Assembly (NCBI GenBank): GCA_937988775.1
Contig: CALKHP010000034.1
Location: forward strand, 1-64,000
Source of the DNA: an uncultured Alphaproteobacteria bacterium
GTDB taxonomy: Bacteria > Pseudomonadota > Alphaproteobacteria > Rhizobiales > Beijerinckiaceae
Direction: 5' to 3'
DNA: 64,000 bases
The translations under genes and the position numbers were made by a program. This document shows, in pieces, positions 36,166 through 45,456 of this stretch. The notes beneath the pieces were generated by a model. That model made no database searches. It was given only the letters and a program-made list of their open reading frames with translations, and was not told where the DNA came from. Position 1 is the first letter of the stretch. The number at the start of each line of letters is the position of its first letter.

Positions 36166-37167
36166 CTAGCCGCCCGTCAGTGCCTCGAGCGCGCGGAGCG
36201 TCTCGTCGTCGACCGGTATGCCGTCGCGATTGGCAAGGCGCATCTTGTGCCGCTGTTCGGCCGGAAGCCGCGACACGCCGCCTTGCCGCAGGTGATCGAG
36301 CAGGGTGTTGACCCTGACCGGGAAGGCACCGTTGCCGAAGCGCGCCGGATCGATGACGATCAGCAGTTCGCCGGCATTCTGGGTCGCCGCGCCGCGCTGT
36401 TCGCCGAGCGTATCCTCGAAACCGAACTGGCCGCCGGTCAAGGCGCCGGCGAGGATCTCCACCATCAGCGCGATCGAGCTGCCCTTGTAGCCGCCGAAGG
36501 CGCGCAAGGCGCCGCCGCGCATCAATTCGTTCGGGTCGTCGGTCGGGTTGCCCTCGCGGTCGATCAGCGTGTCCGGCGGCAATTGCCGGCCCTCCTTGGC
36601 GGCGAGCAGCACCTGGCCCTGGGCCATGACGCTGGAGGCCTGGTCCCAGACCAGCGGCGGCTTTCCGGCACGCGGGCTGGCGAAGGCCATCGGGTTGGTG
36701 CCAAGCAGCTTGGTGCGCGCATCCCATGGCGCGATGCGCAGGCGGGAATTGACCAGCGCCATCGCCACCAGCCCGTCTTCGGCGAAGGGCTCCACATCGG
36801 CCCAGAGCGGCGCGAAATGGTGCGAGTTGTGGATCGCCATCACGGCCACCCCCGTCGCGCGCGCCTTTTGCGTCACCAATGCGCGCCCGGCGGCGAGCGC
36901 CGGCTGGGCGAAGCCGTTGCCGGCATCGACCTTGGCGACACTGGGCGCGACATCGTGCACGACAGGTTCGGCCCTGGCATCGACATGGCCGCTGGTCAGC
37001 GTCGCGAGATAGCCGGAGACGCGGAACAGCCCGTGGCTGGTGGTGCCGTCGCGCTCGGCCTCCACCAGCACGCGCGCGATGATCGCGGCATTCCCTTGTG
37101 ACATGCCATGTGCCGTAAAGATTCGGGTCACGAGGCGTGACAAACTATCGAAATCGACCCGAGCCAT
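36166..37167 (-). CDS. Ldh-family (malate/L-lactate type 2) NAD(P) oxidoreductase
   Basis: A 333-residue enzyme of the MDH2/YlbC/YiaK/delta-1-piperideine-2-carboxylate reductase family. Hallmarks are ERDGTTSHGLFR, NSHHFAPLW, and LLGTNPMAFA. It reduces 2-oxo acids or cyclic imino acids. The ATG at 37167 was chosen because the family begins at this point; the open frame extends to 37320 without similarity. It is the last gene of the minus-strand operon that begins with the acyl-CoA dehydrogenase, 25 bases after the DadA-like gene. Confidence 0.88.
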   Translation of the reverse strand: MARVDFDSLSRLVTRIFTAHGMSQGNAAIIARVLVEAERDGTTSHGLFRVSGYLATLTSGHVDARAEPVVHDVAPSVAKVDAGNGFAQPALAAGRALVTQKARATGVAVMAIHNSHHFAPLWADVEPFAEDGLVAMALVNSRLRIAPWDARTKLLGTNPMAFASPRAGKPPLVWDQASSVMAQGQVLLAAKEGRQLPPDTLIDREGNPTDDPNELMRGGALRAFGGYKGSSIALMVEILAGALTGGQFGFEDTLGEQRGAATQNAGELLIVIDPARFGNGAFPVRVNTLLDHLRQGGVSRLPAEQRHKMRLANRDGIPVDDETLRALEALTGG

Positions 37168-37192
37168 CGTTTGCGTGTTCTCCAGGGGGGCC

Positions 37193-38455
37193 TCAGCCAA
37201 ATCGCGTGACCTTGAACGGCGCCATGTCGATGTCGGGACGCGTGCCGGCATGAAGCGCTGCCACGGCCTTGCCCGTGGTGGCTGCCCAGCCGACACCCAT
37301 GTGACCATGACCGAAGGCATAGATCACATTATCGACTTTCGAGGCGCGGTCGATGACCGGCAGCGAATCCGGCAGGGACGGGCGGTTGCCGTACCATTGG
37401 CTGGCCCCGTCGCGGCTCAGACCCGGAAAAACCTTGCAGGCGTTCTCGAACAGGCGCTCGGCGCGCGCGAAATTGGGCGGTGCGGCAGGGTCGGCGAGTT
37501 CCACGGTTCCGGCCAGGCGCAGGCCATGCTCCATCGGCACGATGCCCATGCCGGCCCAGCCGAGCGTATAGGAGCGGCGAACCTCGACCTGGGGATTGGG
37601 CAACATGAAGTGGTAGCCGCGTTCGGCGATCAACGGCACGTTGTCGCCGAGGAGCCGGCAAAGCGGCCGCGAAGCGGTGCCGGCCGCGATGATGGCGGCG
37701 CTCGCCGGCAGCATGCGGCCATCCTGCAGCCGCACAGCGTGCAGGCGGCCGCCCGTCACCTCGAAGCCGGATACCTCTCCGGTGACGATCTCGCCGCCCT
37801 TTGCGGTGAGCGCCGCGGCGAAGGCCTGCAGCATGCGCAGCGGGTTGGAGATGTAGGTTCGCCCGACAAACACCACGCCGAAACGAGAATGGTCGCTGAT
37901 GGCCGGATCAAGGCTCTTGAGGGCGGCGGCATCCAGCAATTCATATTCGAGCCCGGCCTTTTCGCGCATCGCCCAGGTCTTGCCTTCCGCCTCCCAGTCC
38001 GCCCGCGTGCGGTAGAGCTTGATGCAATTCATGTCCCTGATGATGGCGCGGGCGCCGGGCAGCTCGAGCAACGGCGCGTAATCGCGGTGCATCCTGCCGC
38101 ACAACTCCGCCATCGAGCGCGAGATGGCCGCGACCCGCGCCGGCCGGGAGGCGGCGACGAAGCGCAACAGCCACGGCGTCAGCATCGGCAGGTCGCGCCA
38201 GCGAATGGTGAGGGGGCCGAGCGGATCGAGCAGCCATTTCGGCACCTTGAACAGCACACCTGGCACCGAGAGCGGCACGACCTCGCCGACGGCGAACTGG
38301 CCCGAATTGCCGAAGGACGCCGCCCGTTCCGGCTCGCCCCGATCGACGAGCATGACCTTGTGGCCGGCCATCTGAAGTTGCAGTGCCGCGGCCAGGCCGA
38401 CGAAGCCGCCGCCGATAACGACAACTGGAGCTATGGGATCAGCGGCGGCCGGCAT
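37193..38455 (-). CDS. D-amino-acid dehydrogenase-like FAD oxidoreductase (DadA-like)
   Basis: A 420-residue DAO-family enzyme with VVVIGGGFVGLAAALQL at residues 11-27, SFGNSGQFAVGEVVP (the FAD ribityl region of DadA) and the C-terminal AFGHGHMGVGWAATTG. DadA-type enzymes oxidise D-amino acids at the membrane and pass electrons to quinones. AGGAGGG precedes the ATG at 38455. The upstream TPP-enzyme gene ends 13 bases away. Its 2-oxo-acid product would be a natural substrate for that TPP enzyme. Confidence 0.88.
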   Translation of the reverse strand: MPAAADPIAPVVVIGGGFVGLAAALQLQMAGHKVMLVDRGEPERAASFGNSGQFAVGEVVPLSVPGVLFKVPKWLLDPLGPLTIRWRDLPMLTPWLLRFVAASRPARVAAISRSMAELCGRMHRDYAPLLELPGARAIIRDMNCIKLYRTRADWEAEGKTWAMREKAGLEYELLDAAALKSLDPAISDHSRFGVVFVGRTYISNPLRMLQAFAAALTAKGGEIVTGEVSGFEVTGGRLHAVRLQDGRMLPASAAIIAAGTASRPLCRLLGDNVPLIAERGYHFMLPNPQVEVRRSYTLGWAGMGIVPMEHGLRLAGTVELADPAAPPNFARAERLFENACKVFPGLSRDGASQWYGNRPSLPDSLPVIDRASKVDNVIYAFGHGHMGVGWAATTGKAVAALHAGTRPDIDMAPFKVTRFG

Positions 38456-38468
38456 GGCGATACCCTCC

Positions 38469-40121
38469 TTATTGGCGCCGTGGACTCTGCGCGAGCATGG
38501 CGTCGATATCGAGCTTGATTTCAAGAACGGTCGGCAGGTCGGCAGCAAGCGCGCGCGCCAGAGCCGGAGCAAACGCTGTGGTCTCGGTGATACGTTCCGC
38601 ATGCGCACCGAAGGATTGCGCATAGGTGACGAAATCGGGGTTTTGCAGGTCGGTCGCGAACACCCGGCCGGGATAGCGCCGCTCCTGATGCATGCGGATC
38701 GAGCCATAGCTCTCGTTGTTGACGATGATGATGACGAGGCCGAGCCGATACTTCACCGCCGTGGCGAGGTCCTGGCTGCTCATCAGGAAGCAGCCGTCGC
38801 CGGCGAAGCAGATCACGGCGCGGTCGGGATAGGTGAGCTTGGCCGTGATCGCGGCCGGCAGGCCATAGCCCATGGTGCCGCAGGCCGGCGCAAGCTGGGT
38901 CTGGTAGCTGCGGTAGCGGAAATAGCGGTGCACATAGGCCGCGTAGGCGCCGGCACCATTGGTGAGGATGGCGCCCGCCGGGAGTTGGGTGTTCAGCCCC
39001 GCCACGATCTTGGCGAGGTCGAGCGTCTGGTCGCGAACCGGCAGGACGGCGAGCCGGGCATGCTCCTCGGCCGCCTGTTCGAGCCACGCGCTGCGATCCG
39101 GCGTGCCGCCGGGAGCAAGTTGCGCGACGCTTGCGGCAAATTCGGGGATGCCGGCGGCGATCGAGAGGCCGGCTTGGTAGACCCGGCCGAGTTCGTCCGG
39201 GCTCGGGTGGACATGGACCATGTTCTGGCGCGGCGTCGGAATGTCGAACAAGGTGTAGGCGCCGGTCGCGGCTTCCGACAGGCGGTCGCCGACGACAAGC
39301 AGCAGGTCGCTCGATTGCACGAAGCTGGTCAGGGCCGGCGGCGTGCCGAGGCCGATCACGCCGGCATAGAGCGGATGATCGTTGTCGAACACATCCTGGC
39401 GCCGGAAGGTGACGACGGTCGGCAGCTGAAAGCGTTCCGCGAAACGGCGGATCCCGTCGCAGGCGCGCGGCGTCCAGCCGCTGCCGCCAAGCACCAGCAG
39501 CGGGCGGGAAGCGCGCCCGATCAGGCCGGCGAGCTTGTCGAGATCATCCGCGGTTGGCGCCGCCGCGGCGCGCTGGTAGCTGGTCATCTCGACCGGCTCC
39601 GCCTCGTCGGTCAGCACATCCTCGGGGATCGCCAGCACGACCGGCCCCGGCCGGCCGTTGACCGCCATATGGAAGGCACGCCCGACATATTCCGGGATGC
39701 GACGGCAATCGTCGATCTGCGCCGCCCATTTCGCCAGCGGCGCGTACATGGCGCGGAAATCGACCTCCTGGAAGGCCTCGCGATCGGTGAACTCGCGCTC
39801 GACCTGCCCGATGAACAGGATCATCGGCGAGGAATCCTGCCTCGCGGTATGCACGCCGACGGCCGCATGCGTCGCGCCGGGGCCGCGCGTGACGAAGCAG
39901 ATGCCCGGGCGTCCGGTCAGCTTGCCATAGGCTTCCGCCATATGGGCGGCGGCCGCCTCGTGGCGGCAGACGATGAGACGGATGCGATCCTGCACGTCGC
40001 GCAAGGCGTCGAGTGCCGCGAGATAGCTCTCGCCCGGCACGCAGAACGCCAGTTCAGCGCCGTGGGCGACAAGGGCATCGATCAGCAGTTGCGCGCCGGT
40101 TCGTTTCGCCGTGTTTTGCAT
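38469..40121 (-). CDS. Thiamine-pyrophosphate-binding protein (acetolactate synthase/2-oxo-acid decarboxylase-like)
   Basis: A 550-residue TPP enzyme with three domains in the usual order: Pyr domain with catalytic Glu55 in CRHEAAAA, central domain, and PP domain with the GDGCF...VNN cofactor motif near 446-474. Members decarboxylate 2-oxo acids or condense them. A FAD site is not obvious, so this is not necessarily an acetolactate synthase. The operon context (DadA-like dehydrogenase downstream, acyl-CoA synthetase upstream) favours a 2-oxo-acid decarboxylase role. The gap to the synthetase gene is 19 bases. Confidence 0.88.
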   Translation of the reverse strand: MQNTAKRTGAQLLIDALVAHGAELAFCVPGESYLAALDALRDVQDRIRLIVCRHEAAAAHMAEAYGKLTGRPGICFVTRGPGATHAAVGVHTARQDSSPMILFIGQVEREFTDREAFQEVDFRAMYAPLAKWAAQIDDCRRIPEYVGRAFHMAVNGRPGPVVLAIPEDVLTDEAEPVEMTSYQRAAAAPTADDLDKLAGLIGRASRPLLVLGGSGWTPRACDGIRRFAERFQLPTVVTFRRQDVFDNDHPLYAGVIGLGTPPALTSFVQSSDLLLVVGDRLSEAATGAYTLFDIPTPRQNMVHVHPSPDELGRVYQAGLSIAAGIPEFAASVAQLAPGGTPDRSAWLEQAAEEHARLAVLPVRDQTLDLAKIVAGLNTQLPAGAILTNGAGAYAAYVHRYFRYRSYQTQLAPACGTMGYGLPAAITAKLTYPDRAVICFAGDGCFLMSSQDLATAVKYRLGLVIIIVNNESYGSIRMHQERRYPGRVFATDLQNPDFVTYAQSFGAHAERITETTAFAPALARALAADLPTVLEIKLDIDAMLAQSPRRQ

Positions 40122-40140
40122 GGGATAACCGTTCCGCCTT

Positions 40141-42264
40141 TCAGGCTGCAGTATCGGGCGCTGCGATGACGAGACCGTCGACCGCCATCACGCCCTGTCC
40201 TTCGGGCATGACGATCAGCGGGTTGATCTCCGCATCCTGGACCCAGGGCAGCAGGGCCAGTTGCGATATCGCCTGCACGGCTTTTGCCAATGCCTCGCAA
40301 TCCCCGCGCGGCAGGCCGCGATAGCCACGGATCGGTGCGAAACCGCGCACCGCCGCGATCATCTCGCGTGCCTGATCGAGGTCGAGCGGTGCGTGGGCGC
40401 AGGCGAAATCGCGCTGTAGCTCAACCAGCGTGCCGCCGGCCGCGACCGTAACGATGGCGCCGAGCTTGCTGACGCGCCGGAAGCCGACAAGCGCTTCGCA
40501 CAGCCCTTTCAGCATCGGCTGCACGACCAGCCCGTCCAATCGCGCGGCCGGGTTGTGCGCCGCGAAGCGGCCGAGGAGGAGCCGGGCTGCTTCTTCGAGC
40601 GCCGCACGGTCCGGGATGGCGAGCACGACGCCGCCGGCCTCGGTCTTGTGCGCCACGTCGGCCGACAGGATTTTCAGGACCGCTGGAAAATGGCTGATAC
40701 CGTCGAAGGCGCCCGGCCGTTCGGGATCGGTGATGACCGTGCTGTCGATGACCGGAATGGCGAGCCGGGCGAACAGGGCGAGCGAGTCGCGTTCATTCAG
40801 CGTGCCGGCCTTTGCGGGCTCGGGCAGGCGGGCGAGCAGGGTGGCGGCGGCGGCCGCGTCCGGAAATGGCCGCGGGGCGCGCCATTCCAGGAAGGCGCGT
40901 ACGCCATCGGCGCAGGCTTCCGGCGTGCGGAAGCCCGCGACACCGGCTTCAGCGAGCAGGCTCAGGCTGTCTGTCGCCTGCGGTGTCAGGAAGGCGGCGA
41001 CCGGCTTGGCCAGGCCCCGGCTATGCACGATCGGGCTGACGGCGAGTTCGGGGTGGAATTGCGACGAGGAGCCGACGACGGCGACGATCAGGTCGCTGCC
41101 CTGATCCGCGGCGAGTTCCTCGAGCACCGCGCCGTAGATATCCTTGCGGGCACCGGCCATGGTGAGATCGACAAGCGGTGCCTGCTTGATCCTGATGCCG
41201 CGACCGGCAAGGCGCGCCACGGTATCGTCGGATGGCGCGGCGACCGTGATGCCGGTCTGGCCGAGCAGGTCCGCCACCATGCCGCCGCCGCCGCCCGTGG
41301 TTGTCACGATGCTGACGCGCCGGCCTTGCGGCGGCTTGCGGTGCTTGACCAGCGGCGGCAGCTCGAACAGCGTCTCCAGCATGTCGACGCGCATGATGCC
41401 GCTGTCGCGCAGGAAGGCTTCGGTCGCGGCATAATCGGTGGCGAGGGCGCCGGTATGCGACGCGGAAATCTCCTGCCCGATGCTCGAGCGGCCAAGCAGG
41501 AAGGCAATCACCGGCTTGCCGAGCGTGAAGGCCCTGGCCGCCATGGCGGCGAGCGCCGGCCCGTCGCGGACGGTCTCGAGAAACAGCAGCACGGTTTCGG
41601 TCTCGGGCTGGTCGAGCAGCATCTCGGCAATCTCGGCGACGCCGAGGTCGCTTTCGTTGCCGACGGAAACCAGCGTCGACAAGCCGACGCCGCGCGCCTG
41701 GGCGCGTGAGAGCAGCATGCCGAGCGCGCTGCCGCTCTGGGAGACCAGGCCGATCGAGCCCGGCAGGAACCGGTCGATCGACAGCGCCGCATTGGCGCTG
41801 AGCGCGACCTTGCCGGCGACGTTGATGATGCCGAGGCTGTTGGGGCCGAGCACGCGAATGCCGCTGGCGCGCGCGCGCCGCACCAGGCTGGCCTGGCGCT
41901 TCCGGCCGGTCTCGCCGGTTTCGGAATAGCCGTCCGAAAGGATGGTCGCGCACGGAACGCCGAGCGTGCCGCAATCGGCAACGGCCTGCTCGACATGCTC
42001 GCTCGCGACCATGATATAGGCGTGATCGACCGGACGGCCGACGGCGAGCACGTCAGGATAGGCTTTTTCCCCGAGGATTTCGTCGCGGCCGGGATTGACC
42101 GGGTAGATCGGCCCGGTGAAGCCGTGGTGACGCAGATAGCGCTGCGGCCGCGAACTCGTCTTTCCCGGGTCGCCGGAAGCGCCGATCAGCATCACCGAGC
42201 GCGGGCTGAGCAGCGCTTGCGCGAGGGATGTGCCGGGCCTGGTCTTGCGCATCGTCACCGTCAT
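40141..42264 (-). CDS. Acetate--CoA ligase (ADP-forming)-family acyl-CoA synthetase
   Basis: A 707-residue single-chain synthetase. A CoA-binding domain at the N-terminus (LIGASGDPGK, 26-35) is followed by a ligase domain with the phospho-histidine loop SHTGALA (His270). A C-terminal ATP-grasp domain has LKILSADVAHKTEAGGV. The family forms acyl-CoA from an acid, ATP and CoA, yielding ADP. The ATG at 42264 overlaps the stop of the acyl-CoA dehydrogenase gene (ATGA). It would activate the acid made in this operon for beta-oxidation-like steps. Confidence 0.9.
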   Translation of the reverse strand: MTVTMRKTRPGTSLAQALLSPRSVMLIGASGDPGKTSSRPQRYLRHHGFTGPIYPVNPGRDEILGEKAYPDVLAVGRPVDHAYIMVASEHVEQAVADCGTLGVPCATILSDGYSETGETGRKRQASLVRRARASGIRVLGPNSLGIINVAGKVALSANAALSIDRFLPGSIGLVSQSGSALGMLLSRAQARGVGLSTLVSVGNESDLGVAEIAEMLLDQPETETVLLFLETVRDGPALAAMAARAFTLGKPVIAFLLGRSSIGQEISASHTGALATDYAATEAFLRDSGIMRVDMLETLFELPPLVKHRKPPQGRRVSIVTTTGGGGGMVADLLGQTGITVAAPSDDTVARLAGRGIRIKQAPLVDLTMAGARKDIYGAVLEELAADQGSDLIVAVVGSSSQFHPELAVSPIVHSRGLAKPVAAFLTPQATDSLSLLAEAGVAGFRTPEACADGVRAFLEWRAPRPFPDAAAAATLLARLPEPAKAGTLNERDSLALFARLAIPVIDSTVITDPERPGAFDGISHFPAVLKILSADVAHKTEAGGVVLAIPDRAALEEAARLLLGRFAAHNPAARLDGLVVQPMLKGLCEALVGFRRVSKLGAIVTVAAGGTLVELQRDFACAHAPLDLDQAREMIAAVRGFAPIRGYRGLPRGDCEALAKAVQAISQLALLPWVQDAEINPLIVMPEGQGVMAVDGLVIAAPDTAA

Positions 42265-43424
42265 AGCGCTTCACGGCTGCCGGCGCGTTGCGAGAAGCGC
42301 CGTTCAAAGACCGATTCGGAGATGCGGTTCTTCAGGACCTCGATGGTGCCGCCGGCGATCATCCAGCCCTTGGTGCGGCGGTAGCAATACTCGACGAGGC
42401 TGTCGTCGCTGTAGCCCATGCCGCCCATCACCTGCATCGCCTCGCCCGCAACCTCATGCCCGACGAGGTTGCAGTAGGCCTTGGCGATTGCCGTCTCGTC
42501 GGCGCGCGGCAAGCCGCATTGCGCATTGGTGGCGGCGCGATACAGCAAGAGCTGCGCCGCATCGAGCTTGATCCTCATATCGGCGAATTTCCATTGAAGG
42601 CCCTGGAATTCGCATAGCAGCCGGCCGAACTGGCGCCGCGTCGTCGCCCATTGCCGGGCTTCCTCGTAGGCGTAGCGGCCAAGCGCCAGGGAGCGTGCGC
42701 TGTTGCCGAGCCGCTCGACATTGAACCCGTCGATCTGCTTCTTGAAGCCGCCCTGCTTCAGCAGCACGTTCTCCTCGGGCACGAAGATGTTGTCGAAATT
42801 CAGCGTGACCCATTGCTCGCCGGACATGAAGCTGCCGCCCTTGCCGACGGAAAAGCCCGGCATGTCGCGCTCAAGCAGCACGGAGCCGATGCCGCCGACG
42901 CCCGGGCCGAAGCGGACATAGGCGAGGATCACATCGGCGATCGGCCCGTGCGTGGTGAAGATCTTCGAGCCGGTGACGCGATAGCCGCTGCCGTCCGGCA
43001 CGGCCTTGGTCTTCAATTCCGTGACCGCCGAGCCCGCATCCGGCTCGGTCATGCCGACGGAAATGACCGATTTTCCGGCCAGAAGCCGGGAGAGAAACCG
43101 CTTCTGCTGCTCCGGGTTGCCGTACTCGGCCAGCACCCGGATGGCGCCGAAATTACCCGCCTGAATCACGTCCGCGCTGCGTGGACAGACCGAGGCGACC
43201 GTCTCGATCGCGAGAATCGCATCCATCAGGCTGCCGCCCACGCCGCCGCTGCTCACCGGGATCGTCAGGCCGAGAAGCCCTTCGCGGGCCATCAGCCCGG
43301 CGACGTCGAACGGATACTCCGCAGCATGTGCCCGGCGCAGGCGTCCTTCCGCAAGGTGGCGGTTGGCGAACTTGCTGACACTCTCCTTGAAGAGTTCCTG
43401 TTCCTCTGTGAGATTGAAGTCCAT
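42261..43424 (-). CDS. Acyl-CoA dehydrogenase
   Basis: A 387-residue flavoprotein with MTEPDAGS (FAD and substrate contacts) at 125-132 and MGGMGYSDD near 333. The position of the medium-chain-type catalytic Glu (EGT) reads GGT at 359-360. Instead Glu237 in NVERL aligns with the base of isovaleryl- and long-chain-type enzymes. It probably introduces a 2,3 double bond in a short or branched acyl-CoA. It is the first gene of a five-gene operon, preceded by a region with two palindromes (43438-43498). Confidence 0.9.
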   Translation of the reverse strand: MDFNLTEEQELFKESVSKFANRHLAEGRLRRAHAAEYPFDVAGLMAREGLLGLTIPVSSGGVGGSLMDAILAIETVASVCPRSADVIQAGNFGAIRVLAEYGNPEQQKRFLSRLLAGKSVISVGMTEPDAGSAVTELKTKAVPDGSGYRVTGSKIFTTHGPIADVILAYVRFGPGVGGIGSVLLERDMPGFSVGKGGSFMSGEQWVTLNFDNIFVPEENVLLKQGGFKKQIDGFNVERLGNSARSLALGRYAYEEARQWATTRRQFGRLLCEFQGLQWKFADMRIKLDAAQLLLYRAATNAQCGLPRADETAIAKAYCNLVGHEVAGEAMQVMGGMGYSDDSLVEYCYRRTKGWMIAGGTIEVLKNRISESVFERRFSQRAGSREAL

Positions 43425-43437
43425 ATTCCGATACTAT

Positions 43438-43498
43438 CCAATGTTGGGATTTGCCATTGGCCCAATGTTTACGTTTTATCGGGAATACGAAAACGTAA
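43438..43498. promoter_or_regulatory. Two candidate operator palindromes upstream of the acyl-CoA dehydrogenase operon
   Basis: CATTGG-C-CCAATG (43455-43467) is a perfect palindrome, with a third CCAATG copy at 43438-43443. Further upstream TTACGTTTT (43469-43477) and AAAACGTAA (43490-43498) form a perfect nine-base inverted repeat with a 12-base spacer. Both lie within 75 bases of the operon start. No poly-T follows on the minus strand, so an operator is more likely than a terminator. Confidence 0.5.
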
Positions 43499-43569
43499 TT
43501 ACATGACGATGGCTATAGCCTGTGGTGCTGAACTCTTTTTGGCCCGCCATGGAACGCCCCGCGCAATCT

Positions 43570-44376
43570 TTAACTGATCTGGTCGAGATCGCCGGAAAAC
43601 TCCCGCGAGGTATAGAAGGCGCCATGGAAGGTGCGGTCCATTTCGGGCTCGGCCTCGACGGGCGACTGAGCCAGAACCTCGGCCGCGAAATCCTCGGCAT
43701 TATCCTGCGGCTGGTAGCCGATGCGCAGGCGGTTCGGGTCGAAATAGATTTGGCGCGTATTGCGCGACACGCCGTAGACGACCTCGAAATGCACGTTCTT
43801 CGCCTCGATCGCCGCGGCGACGAGACGGACGCAATCGTCATGACTGAGCCAGGTCGCGAGATGGCGCGCCGTCGTCGGGCGCGGCAGGCAGGAGGCGATG
43901 CGCAGGCACACGACTTCCAGCCCGTGCTTGTCGGCATAAAGCCGGCCGATCGCCTCGCCGAAGACTTTCGAGACGCCGTAGATCGAATCCGGTCGTGGCG
44001 GAGTATCGGCGCCGACTTTCTGGTCGCGCCGGTAGAAGCCGTGGGCGTGGATCGAACTCGCATAGACGACGCGCGTGACGCCCTGGCGCCGCGCCGCCTC
44101 GAAGATATTGTAGGTGCCGATGAAATTGGGCTCGAACATGGTGTCCCAGCCATTGGGCGAGACCGAGGCCGCCATGTGGATGACGGCATCGACGCCCTTC
44201 ATCGCCTGTTCCATCGCGCCGATATCGGCAATGTCGGCGGCGACGAAGCTTTCGTTGGGGCCGAGTTCCGTGATCACCTGCCGATCGAGCAGGCGCAGGG
44301 CGTAGCGGTCGGCGAGGCCGGTGCGCAACGCGCTGCCGATGCGTCCGGCGGCGCCGGTCATGAGAACGGTCTTCAT
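43570..44376 (-). CDS. NAD-dependent epimerase/dehydratase, uronate dehydrogenase-like
   Basis: A 268-residue extended-type SDR with GAAGRIG (8-14), catalytic Tyr133 and Lys137 in SIYGVSK, and Ser107/108 nearby. The overall pattern (VVYASSIHAHGFY, RIASCLPRP, HLATWLSHDD, VVYGVSRNT) matches bacterial uronate dehydrogenases, which oxidise D-galacturonate or D-glucuronate to aldarolactones. Neighbours give no further sugar-acid genes, so the substrate remains tentative. It follows the class IV aminotransferase gene by 51 bases on the same strand. Confidence 0.8.
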   Translation of the reverse strand: MKTVLMTGAAGRIGSALRTGLADRYALRLLDRQVITELGPNESFVAADIADIGAMEQAMKGVDAVIHMAASVSPNGWDTMFEPNFIGTYNIFEAARRQGVTRVVYASSIHAHGFYRRDQKVGADTPPRPDSIYGVSKVFGEAIGRLYADKHGLEVVCLRIASCLPRPTTARHLATWLSHDDCVRLVAAAIEAKNVHFEVVYGVSRNTRQIYFDPNRLRIGYQPQDNAEDFAAEVLAQSPVEAEPEMDRTFHGAFYTSREFSGDLDQIS

Positions 44377-44427
44377 GGGGTTTTCCTCCGGGAGGTCACG
44401 GGCTGCATTCCGGCTGGCGAGGCGAGG

Positions 44428-45363
44428 TCAGCCACGGCCATAGACCGGCAGCAGCCAGTGGCGGTACTTCGGCACCCGCCCGCCCGTGACGTCGAAATAC
44501 AGCGTCTGGATCCGCTTGGTGATCGGCCCGACCTCGCCGTCGCCGAACGGGTAATGGTCGAGCGAGACGACCGGCGTGACCTCGGCGCCGCTGCCGCAGA
44601 AGAAAGCCTCGTCGGCAATGTAGAGTTCGGAGCGGTCGATCTCGCGCTCGACGACCTCGAGCCCCAGTTCGGCGCGGCACAGGTCGATCAGCGTGGCGCG
44701 CGTGATGCTCTCGAGAATGTCGGCGGTGACCGGCGGCGTGACCACGACGCCGTCGCGCACCATCATGAAGCAGGAGGCCGGCCCTTCGGAGACCTTGCCG
44801 CGCTCGTTCAGCATGATCGGCGAGCTGAAGCCGTTGATGCGCGCCTCGACATGGGCGAGGCGGGAATTGTGGTAGTTGGCGCCCGCCTTGACGCGCGAGG
44901 GGGCGGCAAGATCTGAATTGCGGCGCCAGGTGCTGGTGCAGCTATGCACGCCGGCGAAGATGGATTTCGCGTGCGGCCGCGCGAAGGCAACGATGAACAC
45001 GCCGGTGCTGATTTCCTCGGGCTTGTAGGCGTTGGATTCGCCCTCGCCGAAATACACCACCGGGCGAAAATGAATGCCGCCCTGGAAGTTGTTGGCCTTG
45101 ATCAGCGCGAGGAAGGCGTCGGTCAGTTCCTGATCGGAATAGGGGATCGTCATGCGCATGATTCGCGCCGACTGCCGCAGCCGCTTGAGATGCTCGGCAT
45201 TCTTGAAGATGAAGAGTTCCTTCAGATCCTCGTTCCAGTAGCCGCGCATGCCCTCGAAGACATTGGCGCCGCGCAGCACGAGATCGGTCGCGACGTGGAC
45301 GGTCGCCTGCTCCCACGGCACGATCTTGCCGTCCATCCAGGCGAAATCTGCTTTATTGGCCAT
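44428..45363 (-). CDS. Class IV aminotransferase (branched-chain amino acid aminotransferase-like)
   Basis: A 311-residue fold-type IV PLP enzyme. The Schiff-base lysine is Lys159 in VKAGANYHNS; MRGYWNED and a SEGPASCFMMV stretch also fit. IlvE transaminates leucine, isoleucine and valine, but other class IV members (D-amino acid or R-amine transaminases) share these features. The substrate loop reads FRPVVYFGEGESNAYKPEE, which is not the standard E. coli IlvE sequence. It lies 93 bases downstream of the PotABCD-like operon on the same strand and may be read with it. Confidence 0.83.
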   Translation of the reverse strand: MANKADFAWMDGKIVPWEQATVHVATDLVLRGANVFEGMRGYWNEDLKELFIFKNAEHLKRLRQSARIMRMTIPYSDQELTDAFLALIKANNFQGGIHFRPVVYFGEGESNAYKPEEISTGVFIVAFARPHAKSIFAGVHSCTSTWRRNSDLAAPSRVKAGANYHNSRLAHVEARINGFSSPIMLNERGKVSEGPASCFMMVRDGVVVTPPVTADILESITRATLIDLCRAELGLEVVEREIDRSELYIADEAFFCGSGAEVTPVVSLDHYPFGDGEVGPITKRIQTLYFDVTGGRVPKYRHWLLPVYGRG

Positions 45364-45456
45364 AATCCTGTGTTCTCCGTTTTGTGCGGTGGCCTTTTGG
45401 CTTGGCTGGCCTTTTTAGTGGGGGCGTCTTGCCGGTTCATGCGTGCGGCGGCCGCG

